In this document: positions 53,573 to 61,553 of the stretch, one piece after another
Numbering within the stretch: position 1 is the stretch's first letter
Layout of the letters: every line of letters begins with the position of its first letter
Assembly (NCBI RefSeq): GCF_029510815.1
Contig: NZ_CP120360.1
Coordinates: 1,364,001-1,428,000 of the forward strand
Origin: Janibacter sp. DB-40
GTDB taxonomy: Bacteria; Actinomycetota; Actinomycetes; Actinomycetales; Dermatophilaceae
Length of the DNA: 64,000 nucleotides
Direction: 5' to 3'
Notes under the pieces: model-generated
Told to the model about the DNA's origin: nothing
Database searches by the model: none
The model's input: only the letters and a program-made list of their open reading frames with translations
Program-made: the position numbers and the translations under genes

Positions 53573-54763
53573 ATGAGCGCACGCGACAATGCAGGCAAGG
53601 TCCTCAAGGAGATCGGCGGCAACCTGCCGCTGGACCGGTTGAAGGACGAGGCGAAGAACGCCCTCGGCGCTGCCGGGGACAAGGCGATCTCGTCAGCGGG
53701 GGACAAGGTCAAGCAGGCGACCGGTTCCCTCAACGACATCACCGAGGGTGGAGGTGTCGTCGGACGGGCGACCAAGGAGGGCGCCGAGGCGGCCGCCAAG
53801 GGTGACTCGCCCGTCAAGGGGGCCATCGCCGGAGGCGCGAAGGGGGTCAAGGACAAGATCGTCTCCGTCTTCACCGGCGGCGACAAGGACCCCTCGCACT
53901 CGACCAACATCATCGAGTCGGTCGAGGTCGGCGTGCCGCTGAGCGTCGCCTACAACCAGTGGACGCTCTTCCACGAGCAGGCCGACTACATGCGCAAGGT
54001 CAAGAACGTCGACACGCCCGAGGACAACCAGGTCAAGTACACGGCCAAGATCTTCCTGTCGAAGCGCACCTGGACCGGCACGATCATCGAGCAGGTCCCG
54101 GACCAGCACATCGTCTGGCGCTCCGAGGGGGAGAAGGGCCACGTCGACGGGACGATCAGCTTCCACGAGCTGGCTCCGCGCCTGACGAAGGTGATCGTCG
54201 TCCTCGAGTACTACCCCGGAGGCTTCTTCGAGAAGACCGCCAACCTCTGGCGCGCCCAGGGCCGCCGGGCCCGCTCGGACCTGCGCCACTACGCCCGCCA
54301 CGTCCAGACCCGCAGCATCCTGCAGGACGCCGACGAGATCGAGGGCTGGCGCGGCGAGATCCGCGACGAGGAGGTCGTCGCGGACCACGACGAGGTCGTG
54401 GAGGAGGAGCAGCAGCAGCGCGACGAAGGGAGCGAGGCACCTCCCGAGGACGAGTACTCCGACGACGAGGTGGCCGAGGACGAGGCACCTGAGGAAGACT
54501 ACGAGGACGAGGGGGAGTACCCCGAGGAGGAGTACGCCGAGGAAGAAGGCGAGTACGCCGAGGGGGAGCCTGCCGAGGAGGAAGGCGAGTACGCGGAGGA
54601 GGAGCCCGCCGAGGAGGAAGGCGAGTACGCCGAGGAAGAAGGCGAGTACGCCGAGGAGGAGCCCGCCGAGGAAGAAGGCGAGTACGCCGACGAGGAGGAG
54701 TACGACGTCGAGCCCGTCGAGGACGAGCCCGAGGAAGAGCTGGACGAGGAGCGCGAGCGCTGA
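53573..54763 (+). CDS. gvpZ: SRPBCC-domain gas vesicle accessory protein (GvpZ-like)
   Basis: 396 aa. Residues ~1-110 are helical and Gly/Ala/Lys-rich. Residues ~110-245 are a START/SRPBCC (cyclase-like) domain: ESVEVGVPLSVAYNQWTLF, ADYMRKVKNVD, HIVWRSEGEKGHVDGTISF, VVLEYYPGGFFEK. The C-terminal ~120 residues are almost wholly Glu/Asp/Tyr/Pro repeats (EEEGEYAEEEPA units). SRPBCC proteins bind hydrophobic ligands, so it may chaperone the hydrophobic shell proteins. It starts 11 bp after the gvpY-like gene. Confidence 0.7.
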   Translation: MSARDNAGKVLKEIGGNLPLDRLKDEAKNALGAAGDKAISSAGDKVKQATGSLNDITEGGGVVGRATKEGAEAAAKGDSPVKGAIAGGAKGVKDKIVSVFTGGDKDPSHSTNIIESVEVGVPLSVAYNQWTLFHEQADYMRKVKNVDTPEDNQVKYTAKIFLSKRTWTGTIIEQVPDQHIVWRSEGEKGHVDGTISFHELAPRLTKVIVVLEYYPGGFFEKTANLWRAQGRRARSDLRHYARHVQTRSILQDADEIEGWRGEIRDEEVVADHDEVVEEEQQQRDEGSEAPPEDEYSDDEVAEDEAPEEDYEDEGEYPEEEYAEEEGEYAEGEPAEEEGEYAEEEPAEEEGEYAEEEGEYAEEEPAEEEGEYADEEEYDVEPVEDEPEEELDEERER

Positions 54764-54803
54764 GCCTGCGCGTCCATAGATTCGCCCGACGAAAGGACAC
54801 ACC

Positions 54804-55238
54804 ATGACCGTGACATCCGGCCGCTCCGGCGGCGGTTACCTGTCCCGACCCGAACCGAGCGGCCTGGCGGACGTCATCGAGATCATCCTGGACAAGGGAC
54901 TGGTCATCGATGCGTACGTGCGCGTCTCCCTGATCGGCATCGAGGTGCTGACCATCGATGCGCGCATCGTCATCGCCTCGGTCGACACCTACCTGCGCTT
55001 CGCGGAGGCGACCAACCGACTCGACCTGGAGGCGAAGTCCAAGGACCTGCAGGACCTGGTCGGCGGCACCATGGAGAGCGGGGCCAAGGGCAAGACGAAG
55101 GGCGCCCTCGAGGGCGCCAAGGACGCCGTCTTCGGCGACGACGACGATGACGACGACGACGGCGAGCAGTCGCGTCCCCGTCGTTCCAGCAGCTCCTCCA
55201 GCCGTCCCCGCAAGCAGGCGGCGCGATCCAGTCGGTGA
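54804..55238 (+). CDS. gvpA: Gas vesicle structural protein GvpA
   Basis: 144 aa. Residues ~18-75 are the conserved shell-forming core: [20 protein letters not shown], then [20 protein letters not shown]. The C-terminal ~60 residues are an unusual extension with a run of Asp and Ser/Arg-rich segments. GvpA forms the ribs of the hollow vesicle wall. The extension resembles those seen in actinobacterial GvpA/J proteins rather than the short cyanobacterial form. The stop overlaps the next gene (GTGA). Confidence 0.85.
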   Translation: MTVTSGRSGGGYLSRPEPSGLADVIEIILDKGLVIDAYVRVSLIGIEVLTIDARIVIASVDTYLRFAEATNRLDLEAKSKDLQDLVGGTMESGAKGKTKGALEGAKDAVFGDDDDDDDDGEQSRPRRSSSSSSRPRKQAARSSR

Positions 55239-55977
55239 CCGTGGAGACCACGCGGGGCTTCTACGCGTACGGCATCGTCCCCTCGAGTCGGACCGACCTG
55301 CCGGACACGGGCATGGGCTTCGACGAGCCGCACCTTGCGGCCGTCGGGCCCGTGGCCGTCGTCGGCGAGTGGGTCGACCTGCAGGCGAACCTCGCGAAGA
55401 AGCGGCACCTCACCGCGCACACCGATCTGCTCAACCGCTTGGCGCAGGACGGCCCGGTCCTGCCCCTGCAGTTCGGCTCGGTGCTGGCGGACGACGGCCA
55501 AGCCGTCGTCGACCTGTTCGGTGCAGACCCGGGCTGGTACGCCGATCGGCTCGCCGAGCTCGAGGGCCTGAGCCAGTACGTCCTGAGGGCTCAGTACGAC
55601 CTCGACGAGGCGCTCGCGCAGCTGGTGGACTCCGACCCGGAGATCGCCCGGTTGCGCGAGCGCACGCGGGGGCGACCCGACGAGGAGCGGCACGACGAGC
55701 GCGTGCGGCTCGGTGAGCTGGTCTCGCAGGCGATGGAGGCCCGCAAGGGGCAGGACGCGGAGTGGGTGCGCTCCCGCATCGAGCCATGGGTCACCGCCGT
55801 GGCCCCCGCGACGTGGGCGGCATGGACGGGCTCGCGGAGCTGGCACTCGCGCTGAGCACCGACCAGGTCGCCGACTTCGAGGCGGCCGCCGAGGAGCTCG
55901 CCGAGCAGGCCCACCCCTGGGCCCGGGTGAGCCTGGTCGGACCGATGGCGATGTACGACTTCGTCCCGACCGACTGA
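55235..55977 (+). pseudogene. gvpF: Gas vesicle protein GvpF, apparent frameshift
   Basis: The first frame (GTG 55235) encodes GFYAYGIVPSS, HTDLLNRLAQDGPVLPLQFG and SQYVLRAQYDLDEALAQL, clearly GvpF/L. It ends early at 55855. The natural C-terminus (MDGLAELALALSTDQVADFE, then VSLVGPMAMYDFVPTD) continues in another frame to 55977. Adding one C to the run near 55801-55806 restores a ~247-aa protein. GvpF helps keep GvpA soluble during assembly. With all other gvp genes intact, an assembly error is more likely than decay. Confidence 0.8.
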
Positions 55978-55983
55978 GCGCCC

Positions 55984-56241
55984 ATGGGCCTGATCAAGGA
56001 GGTGCTCCTGCTGCCCGCCGCCCCCCTTCGCGGGACGGTCTGGGTGGCCGAGCGCGTGCTGGAGAAGGCCGAGGAGGACTACTACAACCCCGGGTTGATC
56101 CGTCGCGAGATCGAGCAGGTGGACGAGCTGCGGCGCACCGGGCAGATCAGCGATGAGGCCGCCGAGGAGTGGGAGGATGCGCTCATCGAGCGACTCATCG
56201 AGAGCAGGCGCCGACCCGGCGCCCGAGGAGGAGGACACTGA
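55984..56241 (+). CDS. gvpG: Gas vesicle protein GvpG
   Basis: 85 aa: KEVLLLPAAPLRGTVWVAER followed by an acidic/Arg-rich helix (LIRREIEQVDELRRTGQISD). This is the GvpG family, an assembly factor of the vesicle shell. It lies 6 bp after the gvpF frame and overlaps gvpO by one base. Confidence 0.9.
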   Translation: MGLIKEVLLLPAAPLRGTVWVAERVLEKAEEDYYNPGLIRREIEQVDELRRTGQISDEAAEEWEDALIERLIESRRRPGARGGGH

Positions 56242-56729
56242 TGGCCGAGCAGAGCGAGACAGCCGCCCAGGAGGAGACCGACAGCACGACGTCGGAGGAC
56301 TCGACGACCCCGGCCAAGAAGTCGACCGCCAAGAAGACGACGGCGAAGAAGTCGGCACCGAAGAAGCGCGCCGTCTCCACGAAGAAGTCGACCTCGGACG
56401 ACAGCGACTCGCGCTCGTCCTCGGACGGCGACTCGCGCTCGTCCTCGGGTCGTGGCTCGCGGCTGAACGCCGTGAAGATCGCCCGCTCGGCCAAGCAGCA
56501 GCTCGCCGAGCTGCTCAACAAGGAGAGCGAGACGGTCATCGGCGTCCAGCGCACCGACGACGGCTGGGAGGTCGACCTCGAGGTCGTCGAGACCCGCCGC
56601 ATCCCCGACACCACGGACGTGCTGGCGATCTACCGCGTCGAGCTCGACGACGACGGGGAGATCGAGGGCTACGAGCGCCTCGAGCGCTACATCCGCGGCA
56701 AGACCGAGGGTGGCGGTACGCGTGGCTGA
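56241..56729 (+). CDS. gvpO: Gas vesicle protein GvpO
   Basis: 162 aa. A Lys/Ser/Thr-rich disordered N-terminus (~75 residues with KKSTAKKTTAKKSAPKK) precedes the GvpO domain: AKQQLAELLNKESETVIGV, then GWEVDLEVVETRRIPD and YRVELDDDGEIEGYERLERY. GvpO is an accessory or regulatory vesicle protein. The stop overlaps gvpJ. Confidence 0.85.
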   Translation: MAEQSETAAQEETDSTTSEDSTTPAKKSTAKKTTAKKSAPKKRAVSTKKSTSDDSDSRSSSDGDSRSSSGRGSRLNAVKIARSAKQQLAELLNKESETVIGVQRTDDGWEVDLEVVETRRIPDTTDVLAIYRVELDDDGEIEGYERLERYIRGKTEGGGTRG

Positions 56730-57108
56730 GGACCAGCCCTCGCAGCGGGAGCAGCCCGCCGCACCGCCGCAAGCCTTCCAGGGCGCGATGCAGCGACAGA
56801 TGGAGCCGCGCAACGCCAACCTCGCCGACATCCTCGAGCGGGTGCTGGACAAGGGCATCGTCATCGCCGGCGACATCTCCGTCTCGCTCGTCGACGTCGA
56901 GCTGCTGACGATCCGCATCCGGCTGCTCGTCGCCTCGGTGGACAAGGCCAAGGAGATGGGCATCGACTGGTGGGAGAACGACCCGATGCTCAGCTCCCGG
57001 GCCCGTCGCCAGGAGATCGACGCGGGCCGGGAGCGCTCGGACTCGCTGGAGCAGGAGAACGCCGAGCTGCGCCGTCGTCTCGAGCAGCTGGAGGCCGACC
57101 GTGGCTGA
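56722..57108 (+). CDS. gvpJ: Gas vesicle protein GvpJ (GvpA-like)
   Basis: 128 aa from GTG 56722, which sits behind GAGGGTGG and overlaps the gvpO stop; an in-frame GTG at 56710 is less well placed. The core NLADILERVLDKGIVIAGDI and VDVELLTIRIRLLVASVDKA is a GvpA homologue. The C-terminus is a coiled coil (LEQENAELRRRLEQLE). The extra helix and position next to gvpL point to GvpJ, thought to act at vesicle tips or in nucleation. Confidence 0.8.
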   Translation: MAEDQPSQREQPAAPPQAFQGAMQRQMEPRNANLADILERVLDKGIVIAGDISVSLVDVELLTIRIRLLVASVDKAKEMGIDWWENDPMLSSRARRQEIDAGRERSDSLEQENAELRRRLEQLEADRG

Positions 57109-57850
57109 TGGTCTCTACGCGTACGCCCTCACCCGGGCGGACGTCGCGGACCGGGTCGCCACCACCGGGATCCACGGCGCCCCGGTCACGACCGTCACCC
57201 ACGAGGGCCTCGCGGCGCTCGTCTCCACGGTGGATCTCGAGGAGTTCGGCGAGGAGGGCCTGCGCCGGCACCTGGAGGACCTGGACTGGGTGCGCGACGT
57301 CGCCTTCGCCCACGACGACGTCGTGCGCGAGGTGGCCCAGGCCGGTCCCGTCGCACCGATGCGGCTGGCGACCGTCTTCTTCGGAGCCGACTCGGTGGTC
57401 GAGCGCCTGGCCGGCATGGCGGCGGAGCTGACGGAGGTCCTCGACCGCGTCGACGGCCGCAGCGAGTGGAGCGTCAAGGCCTTCAGCGAGCGGGGCGATG
57501 CAGCGCCGGAGGGCGAGGAGAAGCCACTCTCCGGACGGGACTACCTCGCCCGCCGCAAGCAGCAGGCCCAGGCCAGGGAGACGGCGTCCGAGCGGCACGT
57601 CGACGCGGTGGAGGCACTGCACGGTGAGCTGGCCCAGCTCGCCCTCGCCGGACGGCACCTCAGCGCCCAGGACCGGCAGCTCGGGGGGTACACCGGCGAG
57701 ATGATCATGAATGCCGCCTACCTCGTGGGCGACGAGGACGCCGAGCGCTTCCGCGGGCTCGTCGAAGAGCGTCCGGCCCCCGCCGGGTTGCGCTTCACGG
57801 TCGAGGGCCCGTGGCCCCCGTACTCCTTCGCCGTGCTGGAGCAGGGATGA
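57101..57850 (+). CDS. gvpL: Gas vesicle protein GvpL
   Basis: 249 aa, GTG start overlapping gvpJ. GvpF/L fold: GLYAYALTRADVADRV, DLDWVRDVAFAHDDVVREVA, VAPMRLATVFFGADSVVERL, and the C-terminal FTVEGPWPPYSFAVLE. It is full length, unlike the interrupted gvpF. GvpL joins GvpF as a chaperone-like assembly component. Confidence 0.9.
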   Translation: MADGLYAYALTRADVADRVATTGIHGAPVTTVTHEGLAALVSTVDLEEFGEEGLRRHLEDLDWVRDVAFAHDDVVREVAQAGPVAPMRLATVFFGADSVVERLAGMAAELTEVLDRVDGRSEWSVKAFSERGDAAPEGEEKPLSGRDYLARRKQQAQARETASERHVDAVEALHGELAQLALAGRHLSAQDRQLGGYTGEMIMNAAYLVGDEDAERFRGLVEERPAPAGLRFTVEGPWPPYSFAVLEQG

Positions 57851-58071
57851 GCCTGCCCGCCGACGACCGTCGCCCCGGGGAGGTGCACCAGCGGTCCCAG
57901 GCCGCCCTGGCGCCCGTGGCGCTGGTCGACCTGCTCGACCGGCTGCTCGGGCAGGGAGTCGTCCTCTCCGGCGACCTCGTGATCTCCCTCGCGGGGGTCG
58001 ACCTCGTGGAGGTGCACCTGCACGCGCTCATCACCTCCGTGCGCAGCGAGATGAGCAGGGACGGCGCATGA
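57847..58071 (+). CDS. gvpS: Gas vesicle protein GvpS (GvpA-like)
   Basis: 74 aa from ATG 57847 (ATGA overlap with gvpL). The core ALVDLLDRLLGQGVVLSGDL and GVDLVEVHLHALITSV is a short GvpA homologue. It is the third GvpA-type gene in the operon; by place between gvpL and gvpK it corresponds to GvpS of Streptomyces. Confidence 0.8.
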   Translation: MSLPADDRRPGEVHQRSQAALAPVALVDLLDRLLGQGVVLSGDLVISLAGVDLVEVHLHALITSVRSEMSRDGA

Positions 58072-58382
58072 GCGACCCAGAGGGCGACCCACCCGGGCAG
58101 GGGCAGGCGTACTCCCTTCCCCGGCGGATGGAGACCGACGCCGACTCCGTCGAGCGCGACCTGATCAAGCTCGTGCTGACCATCGTCGAGCTCGTGCGCC
58201 AGCTGATGGAGAAGCAGGCCCTGCGACGCGTCGACGAGGGCGACCTCAGCGACGACCAGGTCGAGGAGCTGGGCACCGCCCTGATGCGCCTCGAGGAGGC
58301 GATGACCGACCTGCAGGAGCGCTTCGACCTCACCGCCGAGGACCTCAACCTCGACCTCGGACCGCTGGGCACCATCCTCTGA
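58068..58382 (+). CDS. gvpK: Gas vesicle protein GvpK
   Basis: 104 aa: SVERDLIKLVLTIVELVRQL, EKQALRRVDEGDLSDDQVEE and LEEAMTDLQERFDLTAEDLN are the GvpK signature. It is the last gene of the operon, overlapping gvpS by 4 bp. Confidence 0.9.
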   Translation: MSDPEGDPPGQGQAYSLPRRMETDADSVERDLIKLVLTIVELVRQLMEKQALRRVDEGDLSDDQVEELGTALMRLEEAMTDLQERFDLTAEDLNLDLGPLGTIL

Positions 58383-58396
58383 CGGGCCGGCGCCCG
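58383..58396. terminator. Short hairpin between convergent genes
   Basis: CGGGC (58383-58387) pairs with GCCCG (58392-58396) around a four-base loop, one base after the gvpK stop and 4 bp before the stop of the convergent MFS gene. It may act in both directions; the stem is short. Confidence 0.35.
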
Positions 58397-58400
58397 GCAC

Positions 58401-59570
58401 TCAGGTGACGGGTCGACGAGCTGGTCGGTGCAGCAGGGTGAGCGGAAGCGTCAGCAGCGCGAAGGCCGCGGTGACGAGCAGCGCCACGGAGAAGTCGTAC
58501 CGCACGGCGATCGCGCCCACGGTCACGGACCCGACGGCGGTGCCCAGATCGAAGCCGACGTTCCAGATCGAGCTGGCCAGCCCGATGTGCCGGCGGGTCA
58601 CCGCGGCGAAGGAGATGACGAGGGTGAGGTTCTGCAGGGCGCCGTAGGCGCTGCCGAGCAGGACCGCGCCCAGGAGGAGCAGCGGCACGGACTGCACGTG
58701 CACCGCCCAGGCGATCGCGCTGACCCCGACCACGGTGAGGACGACGAAGGGGGCGACGAACCGCTCCGCGCCGTACCGGTCCGCGACGCCGCCGATCCAC
58801 CAGCGCAGGATCGCGGCCATGAGCTCCAGCAAGGCCAGGGCCGGGATGACGACGGCCGGGTCGCGCACCATCTGGGGACCGAAGGTGAGCACGGCCCCGC
58901 CGGCGATCGTCACGCCGACGAGCAGGACCATCGGACGCAGGAGCGTCAGTGCCACGCGTGGCGTGCTGGGCCCGTCGGGGGCGTCGGCCACCTCGTCGTG
59001 CTGGGGGGAGGCTTGGAGCGCACGTCCGAGGGCCAGGGCCGCCGGCACCCCGAGCAGCGGTAGGGCGCCGACGGCGAAGACGAGCGTGAAGCCGACCGTC
59101 TCGGCGACCCACGAGCCCAGCGGCAGCAGGACGACCTGGGGCCCGGCGATCGACAGGCCGTAGGCGCCGACGGCCTTGCCGCGCGTGCTCGGGTCGGACA
59201 GCTCCGCGACGGCCGCGCTCCCGGTGACGGTGAGGATGCCGAAGCCGACGCCGCGCACGGCCGAGAGCCCGAGGATGGTTGCCAACGAGTCGGTGGCGAT
59301 GAGGCCGAGTGACGGCGCTCCGAGCAGGACCAGACCGGCGGCGAGCGTCGGTCCCCAGCCGAAGCGACCCAGCAGCGCCGGGACGGAGAACTGCGTGAGG
59401 ACCGTGACGAGGAGCAGGACGCCGTTGACGAGGCCGGCGCCCCCTTCGTCCGCGCCGCCGTGCACGGCCCAGAGAGGGGCGACCGGCAGGAGGACCGCGA
59501 AGCCACTGAACCCGAGGAAGGTCGCCCACAGCAGCGAGGGCATCCCCCGCGCGGTCCACACACTGCTCAC
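58401..59570 (-). CDS. MFS transporter
   Basis: 389 aa with about 12 hydrophobic segments, without long loops except DVRSK/QASPQHDEVADAPDGPST in the middle. Markers include FGFGILTVTGSAAVAELSDPSTRGKAVGAYG-type residues near segment 4 (read in two parts: GFGILTVTGSAAVAELSD, STRGKAVGAYG) and WWIGGVADRYGAERFVAP in the second half. It is a proton-coupled exporter of unknown substrate. It is unrelated to gas vesicles by function and faces them tail to tail. Confidence 0.85.
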   Translation of the reverse strand: MSSVWTARGMPSLLWATFLGFSGFAVLLPVAPLWAVHGGADEGGAGLVNGVLLLVTVLTQFSVPALLGRFGWGPTLAAGLVLLGAPSLGLIATDSLATILGLSAVRGVGFGILTVTGSAAVAELSDPSTRGKAVGAYGLSIAGPQVVLLPLGSWVAETVGFTLVFAVGALPLLGVPAALALGRALQASPQHDEVADAPDGPSTPRVALTLLRPMVLLVGVTIAGGAVLTFGPQMVRDPAVVIPALALLELMAAILRWWIGGVADRYGAERFVAPFVVLTVVGVSAIAWAVHVQSVPLLLLGAVLLGSAYGALQNLTLVISFAAVTRRHIGLASSIWNVGFDLGTAVGSVTVGAIAVRYDFSVALLVTAAFALLTLPLTLLHRPARRPVT

Positions 59571-59597
59571 CGGGCGGAGTCTCTCACCTCCGCGTCA

Positions 59598-60374
59598 TCA
59601 CGAGCCCTCGGGCCAGCTGTCGTCCACGGGGGCCCCGCCCTCGATGACGGGCTCGTCCTCGGGGGCGAGGTCGGACCAGGAGTCCTGCGGCCGGTAGCCC
59701 AGCTCGAGGTTGGTATTGGTCATCGACCAGCGGCGGTTGGGGTTGTCGGAGATCGCGTAGTAGGTCCCGAACTCGACTTCCGCCTCGATGGCCCGCCGCA
59801 CCACCTGGACGGTGTCGTCCTCGCTGAGCCACATCGCGTGCAGGACGTCGGCGTCCACGGTCGTGGGGTCGCCGGCCACCCACCCGATGCGCAACGCGAT
59901 GAAGGACAGCCCGTACTCGTCGTGGTAGTAGCGGCCGAGGACCTCGCCGAAGACCTTCGAGACCCCGTAGAGCGAGTCCGGGCGGGGAGGGCTGTCCGGG
60001 TAGACCGGCCACTCCTCGTGACGGTCGTACATGCCCATCGCGTGGTTCGAGGAGGCGAAGACCACCCGCCGCACGCCGGCATCACGCGCCGCCTCGAGGA
60101 CGTTGCGGGAGCCGATGATGTTCGCCCCGAGCACCGCGTCCCAGGAGGACTCGGGGGAGGCGGCGCCGGCGAGGTGGACGACCGTGTCGATGCCGGACAT
60201 CAGGGTGCGCACCGCCTCGTAGTCGGCGAGGTCCGCCCCCAGGACCACCGGGTCCGCGTCCGGCACGGCGGTCAGGTCGTGTCCGGTGATCTCGTACTCG
60301 TGCTGGAGGCGCTGCGTGAGGATCGAGCCCACGCCGCCTGCCGATCCGGTGATGAGGATGCGTCGCTTGGTCAT
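59598..60374 (-). CDS. NAD-dependent epimerase/dehydratase (uronate dehydrogenase-like)
   Basis: 258 aa from ATG 60374. Extended SDR: RILITGSAGGVGSILTQRLQ (G-x2-G-x2-G), DTVVHLAGAASPESSWD near 62, and the catalytic Tyr-x3-Lys as LYGVSKVFGEVLGRYYHDEY near 135. The short length and NHAMGMY/WVAGDPTT segments match uronate dehydrogenase-like enzymes, which oxidise hexuronic acids. The substrate is inferred by resemblance only. It stands alone. Confidence 0.8.
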   Translation of the reverse strand: MTKRRILITGSAGGVGSILTQRLQHEYEITGHDLTAVPDADPVVLGADLADYEAVRTLMSGIDTVVHLAGAASPESSWDAVLGANIIGSRNVLEAARDAGVRRVVFASSNHAMGMYDRHEEWPVYPDSPPRPDSLYGVSKVFGEVLGRYYHDEYGLSFIALRIGWVAGDPTTVDADVLHAMWLSEDDTVQVVRRAIEAEVEFGTYYAISDNPNRRWSMTNTNLELGYRPQDSWSDLAPEDEPVIEGGAPVDDSWPEGS

Positions 60375-60450
60375 GTCCTCACTCTGCCCCGGCCCGGTGC
60401 ACCCGGCAACGCAGGCCGCCCCTTCGCGCGTGGTCGCCGGGTCGTCGACC

Positions 60451-61542
60451 TCACTCGTCGTCGTCGTCGTCGAGGTCGATGACCCTGACGGCGGCGGCGA
60501 TGTCCGGGTGGTCGTCGGTGTCCAGCGCCTGGATCTCACGCGCGATGCCCTTCTGCTCCAGGACGTACTCGGTGGAGGCGTCGGTGAGCACCTGCATCGC
60601 GTCGGCCTCCTCCCAGCGGACGCCCTCGAGCGTCTCCCGGGTGAACCGTGCCGCCATGAGCGCCTCGGGCTCCCGGTCCCCGTACGCATCGGCCGGGGTG
60701 CGGCGGACGGCGACCACGCCGGCCTCCCGGATCGACGGGGCGGTGGCCAGGACCTCCTTGGCCGTGACGACGACGTACCCGGCGACCATGTGGGAGTAGA
60801 GGGCGTTCCACTGGCTCCTGGTCGCCTTGCGCAGCGAGAGATTGCCCGCTGCCGTGGTGCCGGGGATCCGCTCCGGCAGCGCCTCGGCGTCGGGCACCCG
60901 CACGACCACCGACGCAACGTCCGCCTCAACGCCCACCGGGGCGGACTCGGCGTCGTTGTCCTCGAGCGCTCGTGCGAGGGCCGCGAGGACGGCGTCGTGG
61001 TCGTTGTCCAGCAGCCGGTGCCACCAGGCGTCCAGGACCAGCTGGTCCTGCTCCTGCTGGACGTCCGCCGAGCGCACCAGCGCCGCGTGCTCGGCGATCG
61101 CCGTGGCCCGGGCGCGCTTGCGGGCGGCCCGGCGCTTGCGGACGGCGAAGAGCCAGTGCTCCGCGGCGGCTGCCTTCTCCCGGCGCCGGATCAGCTCGCC
61201 CAGGGGGAGCACGTCCCACCGCTCGGCCTCGGGCCGCTCGGCGGGCGGAAAGTGTGGTCGGTGCAGCTCGAGGACGGCGTCGATCGCCCGGGCGATCTGC
61301 TCGGCCTGCTCGGCCTTGGTCGCCGCCGCGAGGGAGCGACTGCGCTGCCCGGTCGAGCCGCGCCGACGCGGCCGTGACCCACCGAGGCCGTGGTAGTAGC
61401 TGACCGGGCCGGCACCGGTGGAGACCCCGGGCCCGCCTGCACCGACGTGCACGCGCGCAGCCCGCGGCCCGAGGCTGGTGCGCACCCCACGGCCGGTCAG
61501 GCGCACCCGGACCCCGGGCGCGACCCTGAAGTAGAAACCCAT
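60451..61542 (-). CDS. DUF4236-like protein
   Basis: 363 aa from ATG 61542. The first ~50 residues (GFYFRVAPGVRVRLTGRGV, then TSLGPRAARVHVGAGGPGVS) match DUF4236, a short beta domain common at the N-terminus of bacterial proteins of unknown role. A basic linker and a long helical middle (EQAEQIARAIDAVLELH, RKRRAARKRARATAIAEHA) follow, then an alpha/beta C-terminus ending in a run of Asp/Glu. No membrane segment. The function is unknown. Confidence 0.7.
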   Translation of the reverse strand: MGFYFRVAPGVRVRLTGRGVRTSLGPRAARVHVGAGGPGVSTGAGPVSYYHGLGGSRPRRRGSTGQRSRSLAAATKAEQAEQIARAIDAVLELHRPHFPPAERPEAERWDVLPLGELIRRREKAAAAEHWLFAVRKRRAARKRARATAIAEHAALVRSADVQQEQDQLVLDAWWHRLLDNDHDAVLAALARALEDNDAESAPVGVEADVASVVVRVPDAEALPERIPGTTAAGNLSLRKATRSQWNALYSHMVAGYVVVTAKEVLATAPSIREAGVVAVRRTPADAYGDREPEALMAARFTRETLEGVRWEEADAMQVLTDASTEYVLEQKGIAREIQALDTDDHPDIAAAVRVIDLDDDDDE

Positions 61543-61553
61543 ACACCCCAACC

